In this document: piece by piece, positions 1 to 10,152 of the stretch
Position numbering within the stretch: the stretch's first letter is position 1
How the letters are laid out: every line of letters starts with the position of its first letter
Origin: Amyloporia xantha
Taxonomy: Eukaryota; Basidiomycota; Agaricomycetes; Polyporales; Adustoporiaceae
Length of the DNA: 64,000 nucleotides
Direction of reading: 5' to 3'
Assembly: GCA_036971615.1 (NCBI GenBank)
Contig: JAYKKR010000023.1
Location: 372,001-436,000, forward strand
Position numbers and translations under genes: made by a program
Notes under the pieces: model-generated
Told to the model about the DNA's origin: nothing
Database searches by the model: none
The model's input: the letters and a program-made list of their open reading frames with translations, nothing else

Positions 1-93
1 GAGGCGGCTTCATCTATGACCTTCGGAGCCACAGGTATGCGGCTCTGAAGAGCATAGATGAAGGCGCCCTGTCTGGCGAGCGATAGCGCCATC
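1..93. repeat. Hairpin repeat U3, copy 1 (cut by window start)
   Basis: Imperfect palindrome. Inner arms TCATCTATG and CATAGATGA enclose a GAGCC/GGCTC apical stem with loop ACAGGTATGC. The right outer arm CAGCG/CGCCATC is present, but its left partner lies before base 1. The complete form is at 55808-55922. Confidence 0.8.
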
Positions 94-167
94 TCCCAAC
101 AGTGAGCATCAGCGCGCATGCACTTCGCCATCGGATGGCGCCCGTTGCCGCCGGTCAAGGCCCATTT

Positions 168-217
168 GACTTATGTCCTTCTGAGCCACAGGTATGCAGC
201 TCGGAGGAACATAAGTC
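168..217. repeat. Hairpin repeat U4, copy 1
   Basis: Arms GACTTATGT and ACATAAGTC enclose an apical GAGC/GCTC stem and the same CACAGGTATGC-type loop as U3. Stem sequences differ from U3 on both sides while pairing is kept. Same as 55997-56046. Confidence 0.8.
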
Positions 218-585
218 AGGTCTTCCTGTCTGGAGTCTGACTCTCTAACGTGAGTTTCAAATTTATGGTCTGAATGGATGCGGGATTCATGCATGGCGCT
301 GTTGGATAAACCCATTAACTCCTTGCTCTCTACGTTCAAACAGTGGAATCGAGTTGCCCTCCGTGCCATGAGTACTCCGGATGCAGCTGATTTGTCCATC
401 AGCATCAGGGGTCACTAGTGGTGGCCAGGATTGTAATACAATTGCCCTCAGACCTCCTGAAATGGTTGTGTATGGTGAGTTAGCATTGTATTGTAATAGA
501 TGCCCTGCACAGATTGTGATTGTAGATCCTCACTATATTGTGAATGAGCATTGTACTACAAGCATTGTGGATGGGCCTTGTGAGC

Positions 586-745
586 GCTGTGAATGATTGT
601 GAATGAATATTGTATGTCCTGTAAATGATTGTAGATGGGTATTGTACATCCTGTGAATGATTGTGGATGGGCATTGTATGTTCTGTAGATCATTGTGGAT
701 GAGCATTGTAAGCCCTGTTGATCATTGTGGATGAGCATTGTATGC
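586..745. repeat. 32-bp tandem repeat, five units
   Basis: Five consecutive units of 32 bp starting at 586, 618, 650, 682 and 714, built on CCTGTGAATGATTGTGGATG followed by a GCATTGTATG-like tail. Units differ at several bases. The same array is at 56415-56574. No coding signal. Confidence 0.85.
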
Positions 746-1316
746 AACAATCTGGTGCAATTATGATTATTGTATTGAATAGCCATATTGGAGTGGATCC
801 CAGTGGCATATAGCAGCCCCAGATTGACCATTACCATATTTGGAATGGCCCATTCAAATGGTTTCTAATGATGTATAGCAAGCATTGAGCCAATTGGAAT
901 TTTGAATAGCCGCATTCAAATGGATCCTAATGGTATATCATAACCTTACTGGACATTACCATATTTGGATTAACAGAAATAAGCGAATTTTAATATGATA
1001 TTTTGACCCAGAACCTATTCAGTAGAAATACTACAATACCCATCCACAATGATTTACAGGATATATGGTCCGTACATGAAATATGTGACCCAATACGAGT
1101 TTCACAAGGGCACCACTCATAGCGACGCTGATGGCAAGCGCGCCATCTGTACATTCTATTTTGTCGATATTTGCCAACAGTGCAATGTAATATATGACTT
1201 GACAAATAGAAAAATATTCTCTGAAATACATACAAATGGCACAGTTGATGGCAGATTGCAATGGAGGATAAATGATGCATAGGAAAGGCAAGGATGTAGT
1301 GCAATGAAGCATGAAA
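746..1316. other. AT-rich spacer, no gene seen
   Basis: AT-rich sequence without a convincing gene. It contains two diverged copies of a CATTCAAATGG-TATA-like motif around 860-960. Short open frames here look random. Same sequence at 56575-57145. Confidence 0.6.
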
Positions 1317-1824
1317 TTATGGCACGGTAGGCAGACACATCTCCACAGGGTACATTATAGCGTTGGCCGAAGCTACAGAGCAGGCAAAAATATAGCGGTA
1401 GAATACGGCGCAGTGGGCCGACACATCGCACCAGAGTATATTATAGCATTGGCCGAAGCTACAGCGCAGGCAAAAATATAAGCGGTAGAATGCGGCGCAG
1501 TGGGCTGACACATCTCCACAGGGTACATTATAGTGTTGGCCGAAACTACAGAGCAGGCAAAAATATAGCGGTAGAATATGGCGCAGTGGGCTGACACATC
1601 GCACCAGGGTATATTATAGCATTGGCCGAAGCTACAGCGCAGGCAAAAATATAGCGGTAGAATATGGCGCAGTGGGCCGCCAGTCTTTTCAGGCGATATT
1701 TGCGCCATCGGCTCACACTGCAGCCAAGGCAATATTATGGTGTCGGCCGACGTCCGCTCTCCTTACACTGTAGGAAAATATCACCCATATCTCTCCCTAG
1801 TCATTAGGCTATAATGACTGAATG
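1317..1824. repeat. Left inverted repeat with about 87-bp subrepeats
   Basis: Contains four tandem units starting near 1329, 1417, 1503 and 1589, each with GACACATC, a TATTATAGC-like core, TTGGCCGAAGCTACAG and GGCAAAAATATAGCGGTAG. The inner end (1740-1824) is the reverse complement of 5519-5610, including GGCCGACGTCCGCTCTCCTT. Copy at 57146-57653. Confidence 0.85.
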
Positions 1825-3084
1825 GGCTCCGACTGCCTGGCCAGGACACATGCTAACTTATGGGGCGTATCTAGAAGGCACCGTTGTTCAAGAACGCGAC
1901 TGGATCATGATGGCTGTCGTGAACCTGGGCGCCGTCTTGGAATATGGTCGGCCAAACGCTGTCCTCAGGCGCATCTCCGGTATCGGAGGTCGAGAAGCAC
2001 ACATTGGCAAGGCGAGTGTCAGCCCGATAGTGGCGAACACCGCAGCTGGACTAGTGAAGTTAATGGCAAAGAAGGCGGAGGATGATGAGAAGAGGATGGA
2101 CATTGATGATGAAGATGTGCCTCCCGAGGCGCTATGCGCACATCACAAGTCTTCCCCATGCTCTCTGACGCCATCCCATCCCCGAGCGAGCCCACGCTTC
2201 CCCCGGCGCTGTCGACAGGTATGCAGCTCGCGTTCTCAATGCTCGCCCACGTCCTCGAGAAGCCGATGCGAAAATCATCACCATTCGCACACTCGACCCT
2301 CAACCCATACATCACCATCTTCCTTACATTCCTCGCCACCACGCTGAAGGACAGCCACGCGCTTGCGATATTGGAGCGCGCTATCCCGTGGAATGTTCTT
2401 GCGAAGTTCCTCGAGAGTGTACCCCGTCGGATCATGTACCGCGAGTTTCAGAAGGAGTGTGGCGATGGCGCGCCGTTGTTGACAAGTGGATCCAAGCCGC
2501 TGGCCGAGGACTGGTGCCTGCGAGGCATGGGCTGGAGTGGCAAGAAGGTCTATGCCATGGGCTTCTGGTCACAGGAGGCTGCATCCGAAGAGCACAACAT
2601 CGAGATGGAGGTTCTCGACAAGATCGAGTCCGGCGATCAGACGGACGGGATCATTGAGGATGGTGATGATGATGACTCGAAAGGGGACCCGATGCGCGGC
2701 GAGCTTTGCAAGCGGTGGGTGTGCGTCGCCCCTGCCGGACTTAAAATTGCGAAGTACGTCAAAGGTTTCCACTACGTCCCGCCTCCAAGTGGGGATGGCC
2801 GAGGGCAGTGGAAAGTCGATGGCGTCCTGGCGGAGAAGGTCTCGAGGTGGCAGGAAGAGGACAGGCGCAGACTCAAGCGTCCACCACGACACCCTACCAC
2901 GTCCGTGCATTGCTCGCGCATGCAGCTGGTATCTACTGAATGGCACCCAAGATCGAACAGAAAGTCGCGGATATGCGCAAACAAATCGAGCGGGACAACG
3001 AGGACAGGCCGAATGGCAAGATTTCGGATGCCGACCTCCATATGCCTGGTCTTTCTGGTGTATATACTCGACCCAAATGGATGA
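1814..3084 (+). pseudogene. EST1/SMG-like C-terminal region protein, frameshifted copy
   Basis: Encodes a protein resembling the DNA/RNA-binding C-terminal region of fungal Est1/SMG5-7 family proteins (telomere and nonsense-mediated-decay factors). Recognisable segments are the NPYITIFLTFLATTLK helix, the LERAIPW motif, and further on AEDWCLRGMGW and an acidic EDGDDDDS stretch. The TPR/14-3-3-like N-terminal half of the family is absent. The ATG at 1814 lies at the inner end of the left inverted repeat, which suggests a truncated gene joined to repeat sequence. In this copy one C is missing in a C-run near 2153, splitting the frame into 1814-2347 and an overlapping 2134-3084. The other copy is intact there, so this may be a sequence error. 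The family call rests on motif recall only. Confidence 0.6.
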
Positions 3085-3243
3085 TTACAGTCTTCACATA
3101 TATTTATTGATGAGTTTCAGTCGACTAAGAACATACACGTCTTCCCAACATGCGTGCATATATACTCAAATCATACTATCAAAAACGGCACACCAACTCA
3201 AGATATGATACAGAACATTACAGAGAAAGTAAATACAATCACC

Positions 3244-5361
3244 CTAATCGAATTCCGAGGTGTCAAGTGTGAGATCGATGACCTCACAAGCTTGCTCAGC
3301 TTTTGGGATGCATGCCCTGAGGATTCGCCTACGTTTCACGGGACGCTGAGATTGAAGATGATAGTCGTGAGAGGGAGACGATGGAAAATTTTCAGAACTG
3401 GCCTCTCTTTTGCCAAGAGAGGTTGAACCCAAGGGAAGGAGAGCACGAATGACTTCAACAGATGACTCAGTCGAAGGAGTCCCTATGGTCATACTGCTCA
3501 AGGTGGATGGCGGATAAGTGGTATCGGGGACTGAAGTGAATGAATGCAACTCTTCGAGTGCGAGAGACGAACTGCCACCGATCAGAGGTGATAACAGGTG
3601 TCGAGTACCACAAGATGGCTGTGAGGATTGTGACGGATCGGAAAGTGGGGAGCTCTCTGGAATGGGAGGACAAGTGTGGTGAAGGAACATGTTTACTCCC
3701 ATACAGAGGCCGCAATGGCGGCATCCACCCAAGACGGATAGCAACTGCGTGTATGCGACGCCAGGATTGTCACGACTAATGAGCTTGAGAATGGTGGCAT
3801 CCATTTCTTCGTCGGACGGAAGCGGCAGGTCATGAATGCCACGGTGAGCATATTCTTGCGGGGTGGAGTCCATATTCGCAGGGGATCGTCAACATAGCCT
3901 GGTGCCATGTCTACGTCATGCGTTAGTGGAGAGTAGCAACAAAAGACAGTGCAAGTACTCATGTTCGAGACCAGGCCAGTCACCTAAACATAGATTATGC
4001 ATGAGACGACAGTGTTCAGATCTAGAAGCTAAAGGCAACACTTACCAATGGTAGGTGTCTGAATCCCTGCCGCGGCATAGTATGGCCGACGAGCCTGAGG
4101 TGTAGATGTGATAGGCCTCTGAATTCTATATCCATGGCTAAACGGTAACATCACGTTCAAATTTGAGAACATTGCGCTGCCGGACGGTGAGGGGGCTCGA
4201 CTTTATCGTATGAAGCCGGCAACATGCGTTGCTTCCCTATATATGACTGTGAACCAGCAAAACACTTCTACAATTTAATACTAACCTTTCTGTTGCTGCG
4301 AAGAGGGCCCCAGGCCTGCTACAGGTCGTATGCCATCAGCTAGCTGACAGTACCGAAGTGTTATATAAAAGAAAACATACCAGCGGAGTTCTCTTTATCA
4401 GACATATCTTAGGATTGGCCAGTCAGCCGTGATCACTAGAGGAACAGTTGAGAATTACTTACTACTCCCAACAGTCCCAAACGGATCCTTCAGAGGGAAA
4501 AGTGCATAAGATTGCCCAGTGAGACTAGTAGGCAGACGCAGCAAGCGGCGTAGATTGACTGTGTGTCACGGCGGAATCAGGAATTACATCGCAAGCAGCT
4601 AGGTGTATGTTTACTTACGAAAATATGAGCATCCGGTCACCTTACCACGCTTCCAATGTGCACAGCCAAGACATGGATTGTCGGCATGTTCGCCTTTCCA
4701 TGGGACAAAAAGCTTGACTGGATGGTCGGGGCCACCGCGCAGCGAGCAAAAACAGGTTATGTTTGATAACCAATCAAACTTGTCGCAATAGGCGACAAGT
4801 TCATCGAGTGGGATAGGGCGCTGAAGGCTATCGCACGGGCTGAACATGTTACTTTAGCAAGACACAATTCTCGAAACTGACTAGAACGGCCACTTACTAT
4901 GCAGCATTCTTAAGAGACGGTACAGGATCGGCGGTGAATGTCTGAATACATGGGGTTATCTTCAATATGTGCTTCCACACGGATTCCTCGTCATCATAGC
5001 GTTCGGACACAGTCAACTCAGAACGAGGTGAGGCTGAGAGCTTGCTGAATACCGGAGCCATATGAACGGAGAAAAGAGTTGTGGTAGTGACTTTCAGCGA
5101 CAGACCCCAGCCAAGTTTTATACGAGCTTTGAGACGCCGGGCAGTCATAGAACACACTGACGAGATTTTGGAGACATGTGAATATAGGGACATGAGGATG
5201 CAAATCACTTTGCGAAGAGAAAATTTAGGAAAATGAAATAGATAGATGAACATGCGGATGAGGAGAAAATGCAAATCCAGTGACCACGTGGAGGATGGGA
5301 ACTTGAGCCTCGTTGCATAAATCCTAATGAGGTAGTGTACAAAAGAGGGAACAGCAGACAC
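3244..5361 (-). CDS. Unrecognised multi-exon gene, copy 1
   Basis: Runs minus, tail to tail with the EST1-like gene. The first long exon (5361 to about 4901) is followed by a GTAAGT...TTCAG intron to about 4848. A Cys-rich exon (about 4847-4615) has CFCSLRGG and CLGCAHWKRG. Several short exons follow, and the last exon (3873-3244) begins MDSTPQEYAHRG and ends with an RPVKRRRI basic patch and a VIDLTLD tail. The last exon also has a CRHCGLC cysteine group. Predicted introns are 50-65 bp and fungal in type. I do not recognise the family. Cysteine pairs suggest metal binding, and the basic patch could be a nuclear signal. Exon joins are inferred by eye, and the join before 3873 is unclear because of a stop upstream in that frame. 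Confidence 0.5.
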
Positions 5362-5518
5362 CCGCCCTGTATCTAATGTGGAAGGTGGCGGCTTGAGTGT
5401 CTATAGAAGAGGATTGGCGCGAAGCATGATGTCGGCCCGGTGATGACAGCTGTCCATCACGCAAAGCTCAAGCCGGGCTGAGCCGGCTTAGTCATTTTGC
5501 GACGACTGCCACACCATA

Positions 5519-5845
5519 CAGTCACTATAGCCTACACTATAGGGAGAGATATGGGTGATATTTTCCCTACAGTGTAAGGAGAGCGGACGTCGGCCGACGC
5601 CATAATATTGCCTGCGCTGTAGCTTCGGCCAATGGTATAATATACTCTGGGGCGATGTGTCGGCCCACTGCGCCATATTCTACCGCTATATTTTTGCCTG
5701 CTCTGTAGCTTCGGCCAACACTATAATGTACCCTGTGGAGATGTGTCGGCCAACCACGCTATATTCTACCGCTATATTATTGCCTGCTCTGTTCGGCTAT
5801 ATTTTACCCCTGGGCGGATGGGTTGGCCATTGCGCCATACATCAA
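5519..5845. repeat. Right inverted repeat
   Basis: Reverse-complement partner of 1317-1824, with two to three subrepeat units instead of four. Inner arm CAGTCACTATAGCCTA matches the left inner arm in inverse orientation with few mismatches. Copy at 61349-61673, where two bases of one unit are missing. Confidence 0.85.
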
Positions 5846-6028
5846 CACTATAATTCTCCCTGAACTCTACTGTCGGCTGATGTCTTCTATGACATTTCTA
5901 TACACATAGTGTGTACTGTATGCATTGCAATGACAAATATGCTTGAACACTGCCTGTTGTTGAGTTTCACATGATGTTTCATTTGTATCACCAATTAGAC
6001 TACTCAAGCACAGACAGTAATGGGATAC
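5846..6028. other. Spacer between cassette and E1, no gene seen
   Basis: AT-rich; no coding or repeat signal recognised apart from the E1 target site at its right end. Confidence 0.5.
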
Positions 6029-6032
6029 ATTG
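6029..6032. repeat. E1 target-site duplication (left)
   Basis: ATTG immediately left of the LTR start TGAC; repeated at 29590-29593 after the right LTR. The empty site in copy 2 has a single ATTG. Confidence 0.9.
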
Positions 6033-7072
6033 TGACGTGCGAAAGAGTGACTATATAAAATAATCACAATTTCCTGAGATAACCGGTCCTGATCCAAGAC
6101 GGGTAGTTTTCTCAGTTGTTCTTGTAGAATATTAGAATATGTTTGTTGTTTTGAGTGGATTAGAGTGACTTTAATCAAAAAGCCAAAGCAGTGTTAAATG
6201 TGGACAAGCCTTCTTGACTTTCACACAGTAGATCACACTTAGAGAGTAATAGTAACTTTATTCAGCTGTACAGACTTATGTACCTAGGCTGAAACTTAGA
6301 GCAGAGTGACCTCAAGGGCAAAGGTCAAGAGGTGATCTCAGGGGGAAAAAATGAGATGCTCTCTGCTCTGAAGTGGGCCTTTATATACTAAAAGTGTGGG
6401 AATTTTTAGACAATAGAAAACCTCTAACAATAAAGTAGAGTACAATAGGATTTACTAATTTTGGACTTCAATGAGCTACTGAAATCCTTTAGTACGCCCC
6501 AAAATATGGAAACAATGGAAATAAAAGATATTGTAGTACATATATGGTAGCTATATAATAGACCGTATGTCCTTCCCAATTCTCTCCTCAATAGGCTTTT
6601 ATCCTTCATTGTCCTAGGATTCTTTTGTTCTTAGTTGCCTAACTAGGTGAGTAATAGCCAAGGTATCCCATTGTTGTGCTGTATTTGGAAGTACACCGGA
6701 CTTGAGACAATTGTAAGTGACTTCCAAACTGTCGGGTCCAAGTTTGCTACCTGATTTGGAAGGCATATATAATTTGATATAAGAATTACAAGTAAGGAAC
6801 GTATTAGACTTTGTGTCCAGTCGCCTTAGATGGCTCCGCTAATATTAATGACGGGTAACTTCGGTTGCTCTTCTTCATCCAATTCAACCGTCTCTTGAGA
6901 TACTCCAGCGCACCATAAATCCATCTCCAATTCTTCCACTCGCGACCTCCTTTCCTTCTTGATAATGCGCCTGGGAGATGTATTAGTCCATGTTTGACTG
7001 GTGGATTATTCCCTCAACTCCGACCCAGCACGGCCCATGAGTTGTTTTATTAAACAACATGCGTGCAGGTCA
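6033..7072 (-). repeat. E1 3' LTR
   Basis: 1,040 bp, TGAC...GTCA ends. Matches 28547-29589 with a three-base length difference in a G/A run near 6341-6351. It is the downstream LTR because the genes run on minus. Confidence 0.95.
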
Positions 7073-7083
7073 ACCACCCCATA
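7073..7083 (-). other. E1 polypurine tract candidate
   Basis: Reading minus, ATGGGGTGG-like purine sequence lies directly upstream of the 3' LTR start, where plus-strand DNA synthesis would be primed. Confidence 0.5.
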
Positions 7084-7137
7084 GTTGAAAATACAACGTC
7101 CCCGTTGTGCATCCAATGACTTCAATACAAACTACAC

Positions 7138-7671
7138 TCACTTGTGAATGGTACGCGCAATGGTACTGGCAATGGGGCGCGTAAGAAGGCACATGGCATA
7201 ATAATACCAGGGCACTATGACTTGGCGAATGGATAAGATGATGTCGCAGGGAATTAGAAGTGTGCGCTGGTCGATGTGCTCGAGTGATGCTGGGGATAGC
7301 TTCCAGGATGTTATGCGGATGGCTGTGGCTGATATGAAATCTGCAATGTCTCCTAAGAAGACAGGGCCGATGGATTCATGATAGAACCATGTGTGTAGCT
7401 TGAGTGCTGGTTCGCCAGCCTCGATAGCCAGATGGTAACAGGTGGCTCCAAAGGTAGCTAAATAGTGCACATTGCGCAGCTGGGCGACATTGAGTTGGTC
7501 CTGAGGTATTCTATTACGCTCAGTGATCATAATAGACCAAATAGTTTGGAGTTGTCCCTGGACAACTCGCATAGAGGCAGGGCGAAGATATGGTAGCAGG
7601 ACTGAAGTCGACATTATAGAGTAGTAGCTGCTTGATACAGAGAAAGGACGGTGATAGTGACAGCGTGTCAT
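7138..7671 (-). CDS. E1 third open frame, unknown product (177 aa)
   Basis: Lies between the pol stop (7733) and the 3' LTR, in the sense direction, starting with ATG at 7671; an internal ATG at about 7614 (MSTSVLLPYL) is another possible start. It has no family motif that I recognise. It contains several aromatic/hydrophobic stretches (for example WYYYAMCLL) but no clear signal peptide or typical envelope features, so I do not call it env. E2 and E3 carry antisense genes at the equivalent place instead. It could be an accessory protein or a chance frame. Confidence 0.4.
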   Translation of the reverse strand: MTRCHYHRPFSVSSSYYSIMSTSVLLPYLRPASMRVVQGQLQTIWSIMITERNRIPQDQLNVAQLRNVHYLATFGATCYHLAIEAGEPALKLHTWFYHESIGPVFLGDIADFISATAIRITSWKLSPASLEHIDQRTLLIPCDIILSIRQVIVPWYYYAMCLLTRPIASTIARTIHK

Positions 7672-7732
7672 TTAAGACGATCGTGTGAATCATTGATACA
7701 CTTTTGGAAGCATTAATTCTGATTGAAGTAGG

Positions 7733-10141
7733 TTAATCCCAAGCATTCCATTGGTCATCGTTGTCTGATGCGATCCAATCATCCGAGGATTCTGATGCGA
7801 ACATAGAATCTGAATTTGATTCGTCTTCTTCTGTTACAGGTTCTGAAGATGAGTCCGCCTCTATGTTTTCCAAATACAAGTCTCTGGGAACACGAGGCTT
7901 ATAAGGTAATAGTCGAAAACCAGCAACTGCCTTTAACATTACTGTTCCATCTAATTCTTTAAGGATGTATGATCCTGATTTTCTGGCGCGTACAATTTCA
8001 TATGGTCCCAAATAACGCTGACTATACTTGCTTGTAAGTCCAGCGTCCCGTTGGGAGTTCCGCACTAGTACCAAATCCTTCGGCTTTAATCTTTCTTTTC
8101 TTAATCGATGCTCAAACTTCTGCTCAAATTGAGCCTTTGACCTTATTCTGGCTCTGACTATTGTCTGAGCGGCTCTCTCCATATCGGCTGGTCTCTTCTC
8201 TAGTTGTCGTAGTCTAAGTGCTAATAATTCCGCGGTGGACATTCCTGACTTAAACCCTTTCACCAGGAAAGTAGCTTCCGTCAGATCAAATGGTAAGACA
8301 GGGTCGGTTCCAAACATTAGGAAATAAGGGCTAAATCCTGTAGAGCGACGAGTCGTGATTTTATCTGCAAAGAAAGCATGTGGAACTCTGTAAGGCCATG
8401 AGGAAATCTTCTTTCCGCAGTCCTTAAGTATACTTTCTCTGATAACAAAATGACCTTGTTCTACTAGTCCGGTCGCATGTTTATTGTAAGGTGAGATTCT
8501 AATCTGAGGGATTCCATATCTTTGTAACAGCTTCTCAAATGCTCCAGCCATTTCTGATCCATTATCTGTGACGACTTCTGTGATATGTCCATATCGACAG
8601 ATTATTTCTTCCCAGAAAAATCTGGCTAGCTCTGTAGAATTTGCTTTCTTTAAGGCTCGGCCTTCTGCAGCATGAGTTAAATCATCTCGGGCTGCTACAA
8701 TATAATGATATCCATGGGCTTTTGGCATGAACATAACATCTACATATATCTGAGTGAAAATAGTGACTGGTGATCTTATAGTAGGAGGAATTTCTACTCT
8801 CTTTGTACTCCAAATTTGGCATTCGTGGCATGAGCTGACATGGTGTTTAACATCTTGGAATTGATGAGGCCAGAAGAATCTATCTCTGATATGATAGAAA
8901 ACTCCATGAACTCCTCTGTGTCCTAGCTTTTCATGTGCATGGGTCATAATTGCTATTCTTTTATCTGGCATGAAAACTACTAGCAAAGGTGTCTTTCCTT
9001 TTCTTCTTTTGAACATGGCTGCCCCTTGTAAGAAAAACTGGGTAGCTTTCTTCAAAAACCTCTGCTTAGCTTGAGAAGTAGGAAATATTGGAGTTTCTAG
9101 GGTTTTTAGAAAATGTTGAATATCTAGCAGGTTTTTCTCTTGCTTTGAATTGATGGCTAGACATGAAGGCAAAAATGTAGGAATTTTTATGGGGACTGGC
9201 TGAATATAGAATGAAAGGAGAGCAATATCATCTAACCATCCATCAGATTCTGCTGTTTCCAGAATATCTTCTTCAGTAGGCTCTCTTCTAGATAAAGCAT
9301 CTGGTCCTCTATGTTTATCTGCAGGAATATGTCTAAGTTCAAAGGTGAATAATAAAATGCCTTGAATCCATCTATTTATAGTGGCATTAGGTTGTAGGTC
9401 TGGCTTGTTCAGCATATCTTTGATATATTTTGCATCTACTTCCAAGATTAGGTTCTTGATCCCTATAAGGTATAGTCTCCAATGACGCAAAGCTCTGTAG
9501 CATCCAAATAGCTCCAATTTTGGTTGGCTATATCTGGCTTCTCTTTCATTGAAAGGAAGTGAGCCATATCTGGCTGGTCTCCGCTTTCCTTGTTCATCAT
9601 CCTGAGACAGAATAAATCCAACTGCAACAATGCTGGAGTCAATTGACATGTATACAGGTCGATCCGAAGTATAATCAATGGGTCGCAAAGCTGGGGCGGA
9701 AGCCACTAATTGCTTGAGGTGCTCAAAAGCTTCCTGCCTTCTTTCATCCCAAACAAACACTGCATCTTTTCTGGTAAGTTCTACCAAAGGTCTCGCAATT
9801 GCAGAGTAATCTTTGATCCAAATCCGCACTGTTCCGCATAATCCCATAAACTCGCGTACATTCTTTACTGTTTTTAATTCAGGCCATTTTAATATCTTTG
9901 AAACCTTTCCGTCTTCTGGTAATCTTCCATCTGGCGTACACTTCTGTCCTACAATCACAACTTCTGGTTTACAGAGCTGAATTTTCTTTGGAGAGAATGT
10001 GGCACCAGCCTCTCCAACACGATGCATAATGCGGTGAACATCTATCGCATGTTCCCAAATAAACCTTCTAATTCCTGGATTTTCTTTCAAAGTCTCTGGT
10101 TTACCTTCTTCATCTAAGTACTGAGTTGTGGGTCCTTTCAC
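7733..10141 (-). CDS. E1 pol C-terminal part: end of RT, RNase H, integrase
   Basis: 802-codon frame. It begins just after the RT active-site FIDD motif (10147-10160), which is in this frame but upstream of the first listed start. RNase H is recognisable from IDSSIVAVGFILSQ. The integrase has an H2C2 zinc-binding region (HEKLGHRG ... CHEC, about 8820-8955). Its catalytic acidic residues are in YVDVMFMP (about 8730), VTDNGSEM (about 8560) and GLVEQGHF (about 8460). A GPY/F-like module (YLGPYEIVRA) follows. The C-terminus is acidic (SSSEPVTEEDESNSDS), and no chromodomain is evident. Codon use is AT-rich, unlike the GC-rich stretch at 11209-14470. Confidence 0.92.
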   Translation of the reverse strand: MKGPTTQYLDEEGKPETLKENPGIRRFIWEHAIDVHRIMHRVGEAGATFSPKKIQLCKPEVVIVGQKCTPDGRLPEDGKVSKILKWPELKTVKNVREFMGLCGTVRIWIKDYSAIARPLVELTRKDAVFVWDERRQEAFEHLKQLVASAPALRPIDYTSDRPVYMSIDSSIVAVGFILSQDDEQGKRRPARYGSLPFNEREARYSQPKLELFGCYRALRHWRLYLIGIKNLILEVDAKYIKDMLNKPDLQPNATINRWIQGILLFTFELRHIPADKHRGPDALSRREPTEEDILETAESDGWLDDIALLSFYIQPVPIKIPTFLPSCLAINSKQEKNLLDIQHFLKTLETPIFPTSQAKQRFLKKATQFFLQGAAMFKRRKGKTPLLVVFMPDKRIAIMTHAHEKLGHRGVHGVFYHIRDRFFWPHQFQDVKHHVSSCHECQIWSTKRVEIPPTIRSPVTIFTQIYVDVMFMPKAHGYHYIVAARDDLTHAAEGRALKKANSTELARFFWEEIICRYGHITEVVTDNGSEMAGAFEKLLQRYGIPQIRISPYNKHATGLVEQGHFVIRESILKDCGKKISSWPYRVPHAFFADKITTRRSTGFSPYFLMFGTDPVLPFDLTEATFLVKGFKSGMSTAELLALRLRQLEKRPADMERAAQTIVRARIRSKAQFEQKFEHRLRKERLKPKDLVLVRNSQRDAGLTSKYSQRYLGPYEIVRARKSGSYILKELDGTVMLKAVAGFRLLPYKPRVPRDLYLENIEADSSSEPVTEEDESNSDSMFASESSDDWIASDNDDQWNAWD

Positions 10142-10152
10142 TGGAAGATCAT

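Larger units (their letters stand above)
1317..5845. mobile_element. Inverted-repeat-bounded cassette with two convergent genes, copy 1
   Basis: Two long inverted repeats (1317-1824 and 5519-5845) enclose an EST1-like gene on plus and an unrecognised multi-exon gene on minus, facing each other. The inverted repeats contain about 86-88-bp subrepeats. The architecture resembles a terminal-inverted-repeat DNA transposon or a captured gene pair, but I see no recognisable transposase and could not define a target duplication, so mobility is inference. The same cassette sits at 57146-61673. Confidence 0.5.
1..6032. repeat. Segmental duplication, copy 1, left part
   Basis: This block recurs almost base for base at 55831-61859, offset 55,828-55,830 because of a few one- or two-base indels. 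It carries hairpin repeats, a minisatellite, the inverted-repeat cassette and two genes. The window begins inside it, so its true left edge is not visible. At 6032 copy 1 is broken by E1, whereas copy 2 runs straight on into sequence matching 29594 onward. Confidence 0.95.

Noticed and set aside
586..745. CRISPR array
   Set aside because: The 32-bp units are contiguous with no unique spacers, and the genome is eukaryotic; this is a minisatellite.
1049..1282. 77-codon plus frame and overlapping minus frames in the AT-rich spacer
   Set aside because: Both strands are open at similar lengths, with no motif or coding bias. They are kept in copy 2 only because the whole block is duplicated.
5533..5546. 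CACTATAGGGAGA, identical to the core of the phage T7 promoter; considered vector contamination
   Set aside because: It is inside the inverted repeat, recurs in copy 2, and the left arm has a related ACTAGGGAGAGATATGGG. The upstream T7 bases are missing, so it is a coincidence.
7138..7671. Envelope gene in E1
   Set aside because: No signal peptide, cleavage site or convincing membrane anchor; kept only as an unknown frame.
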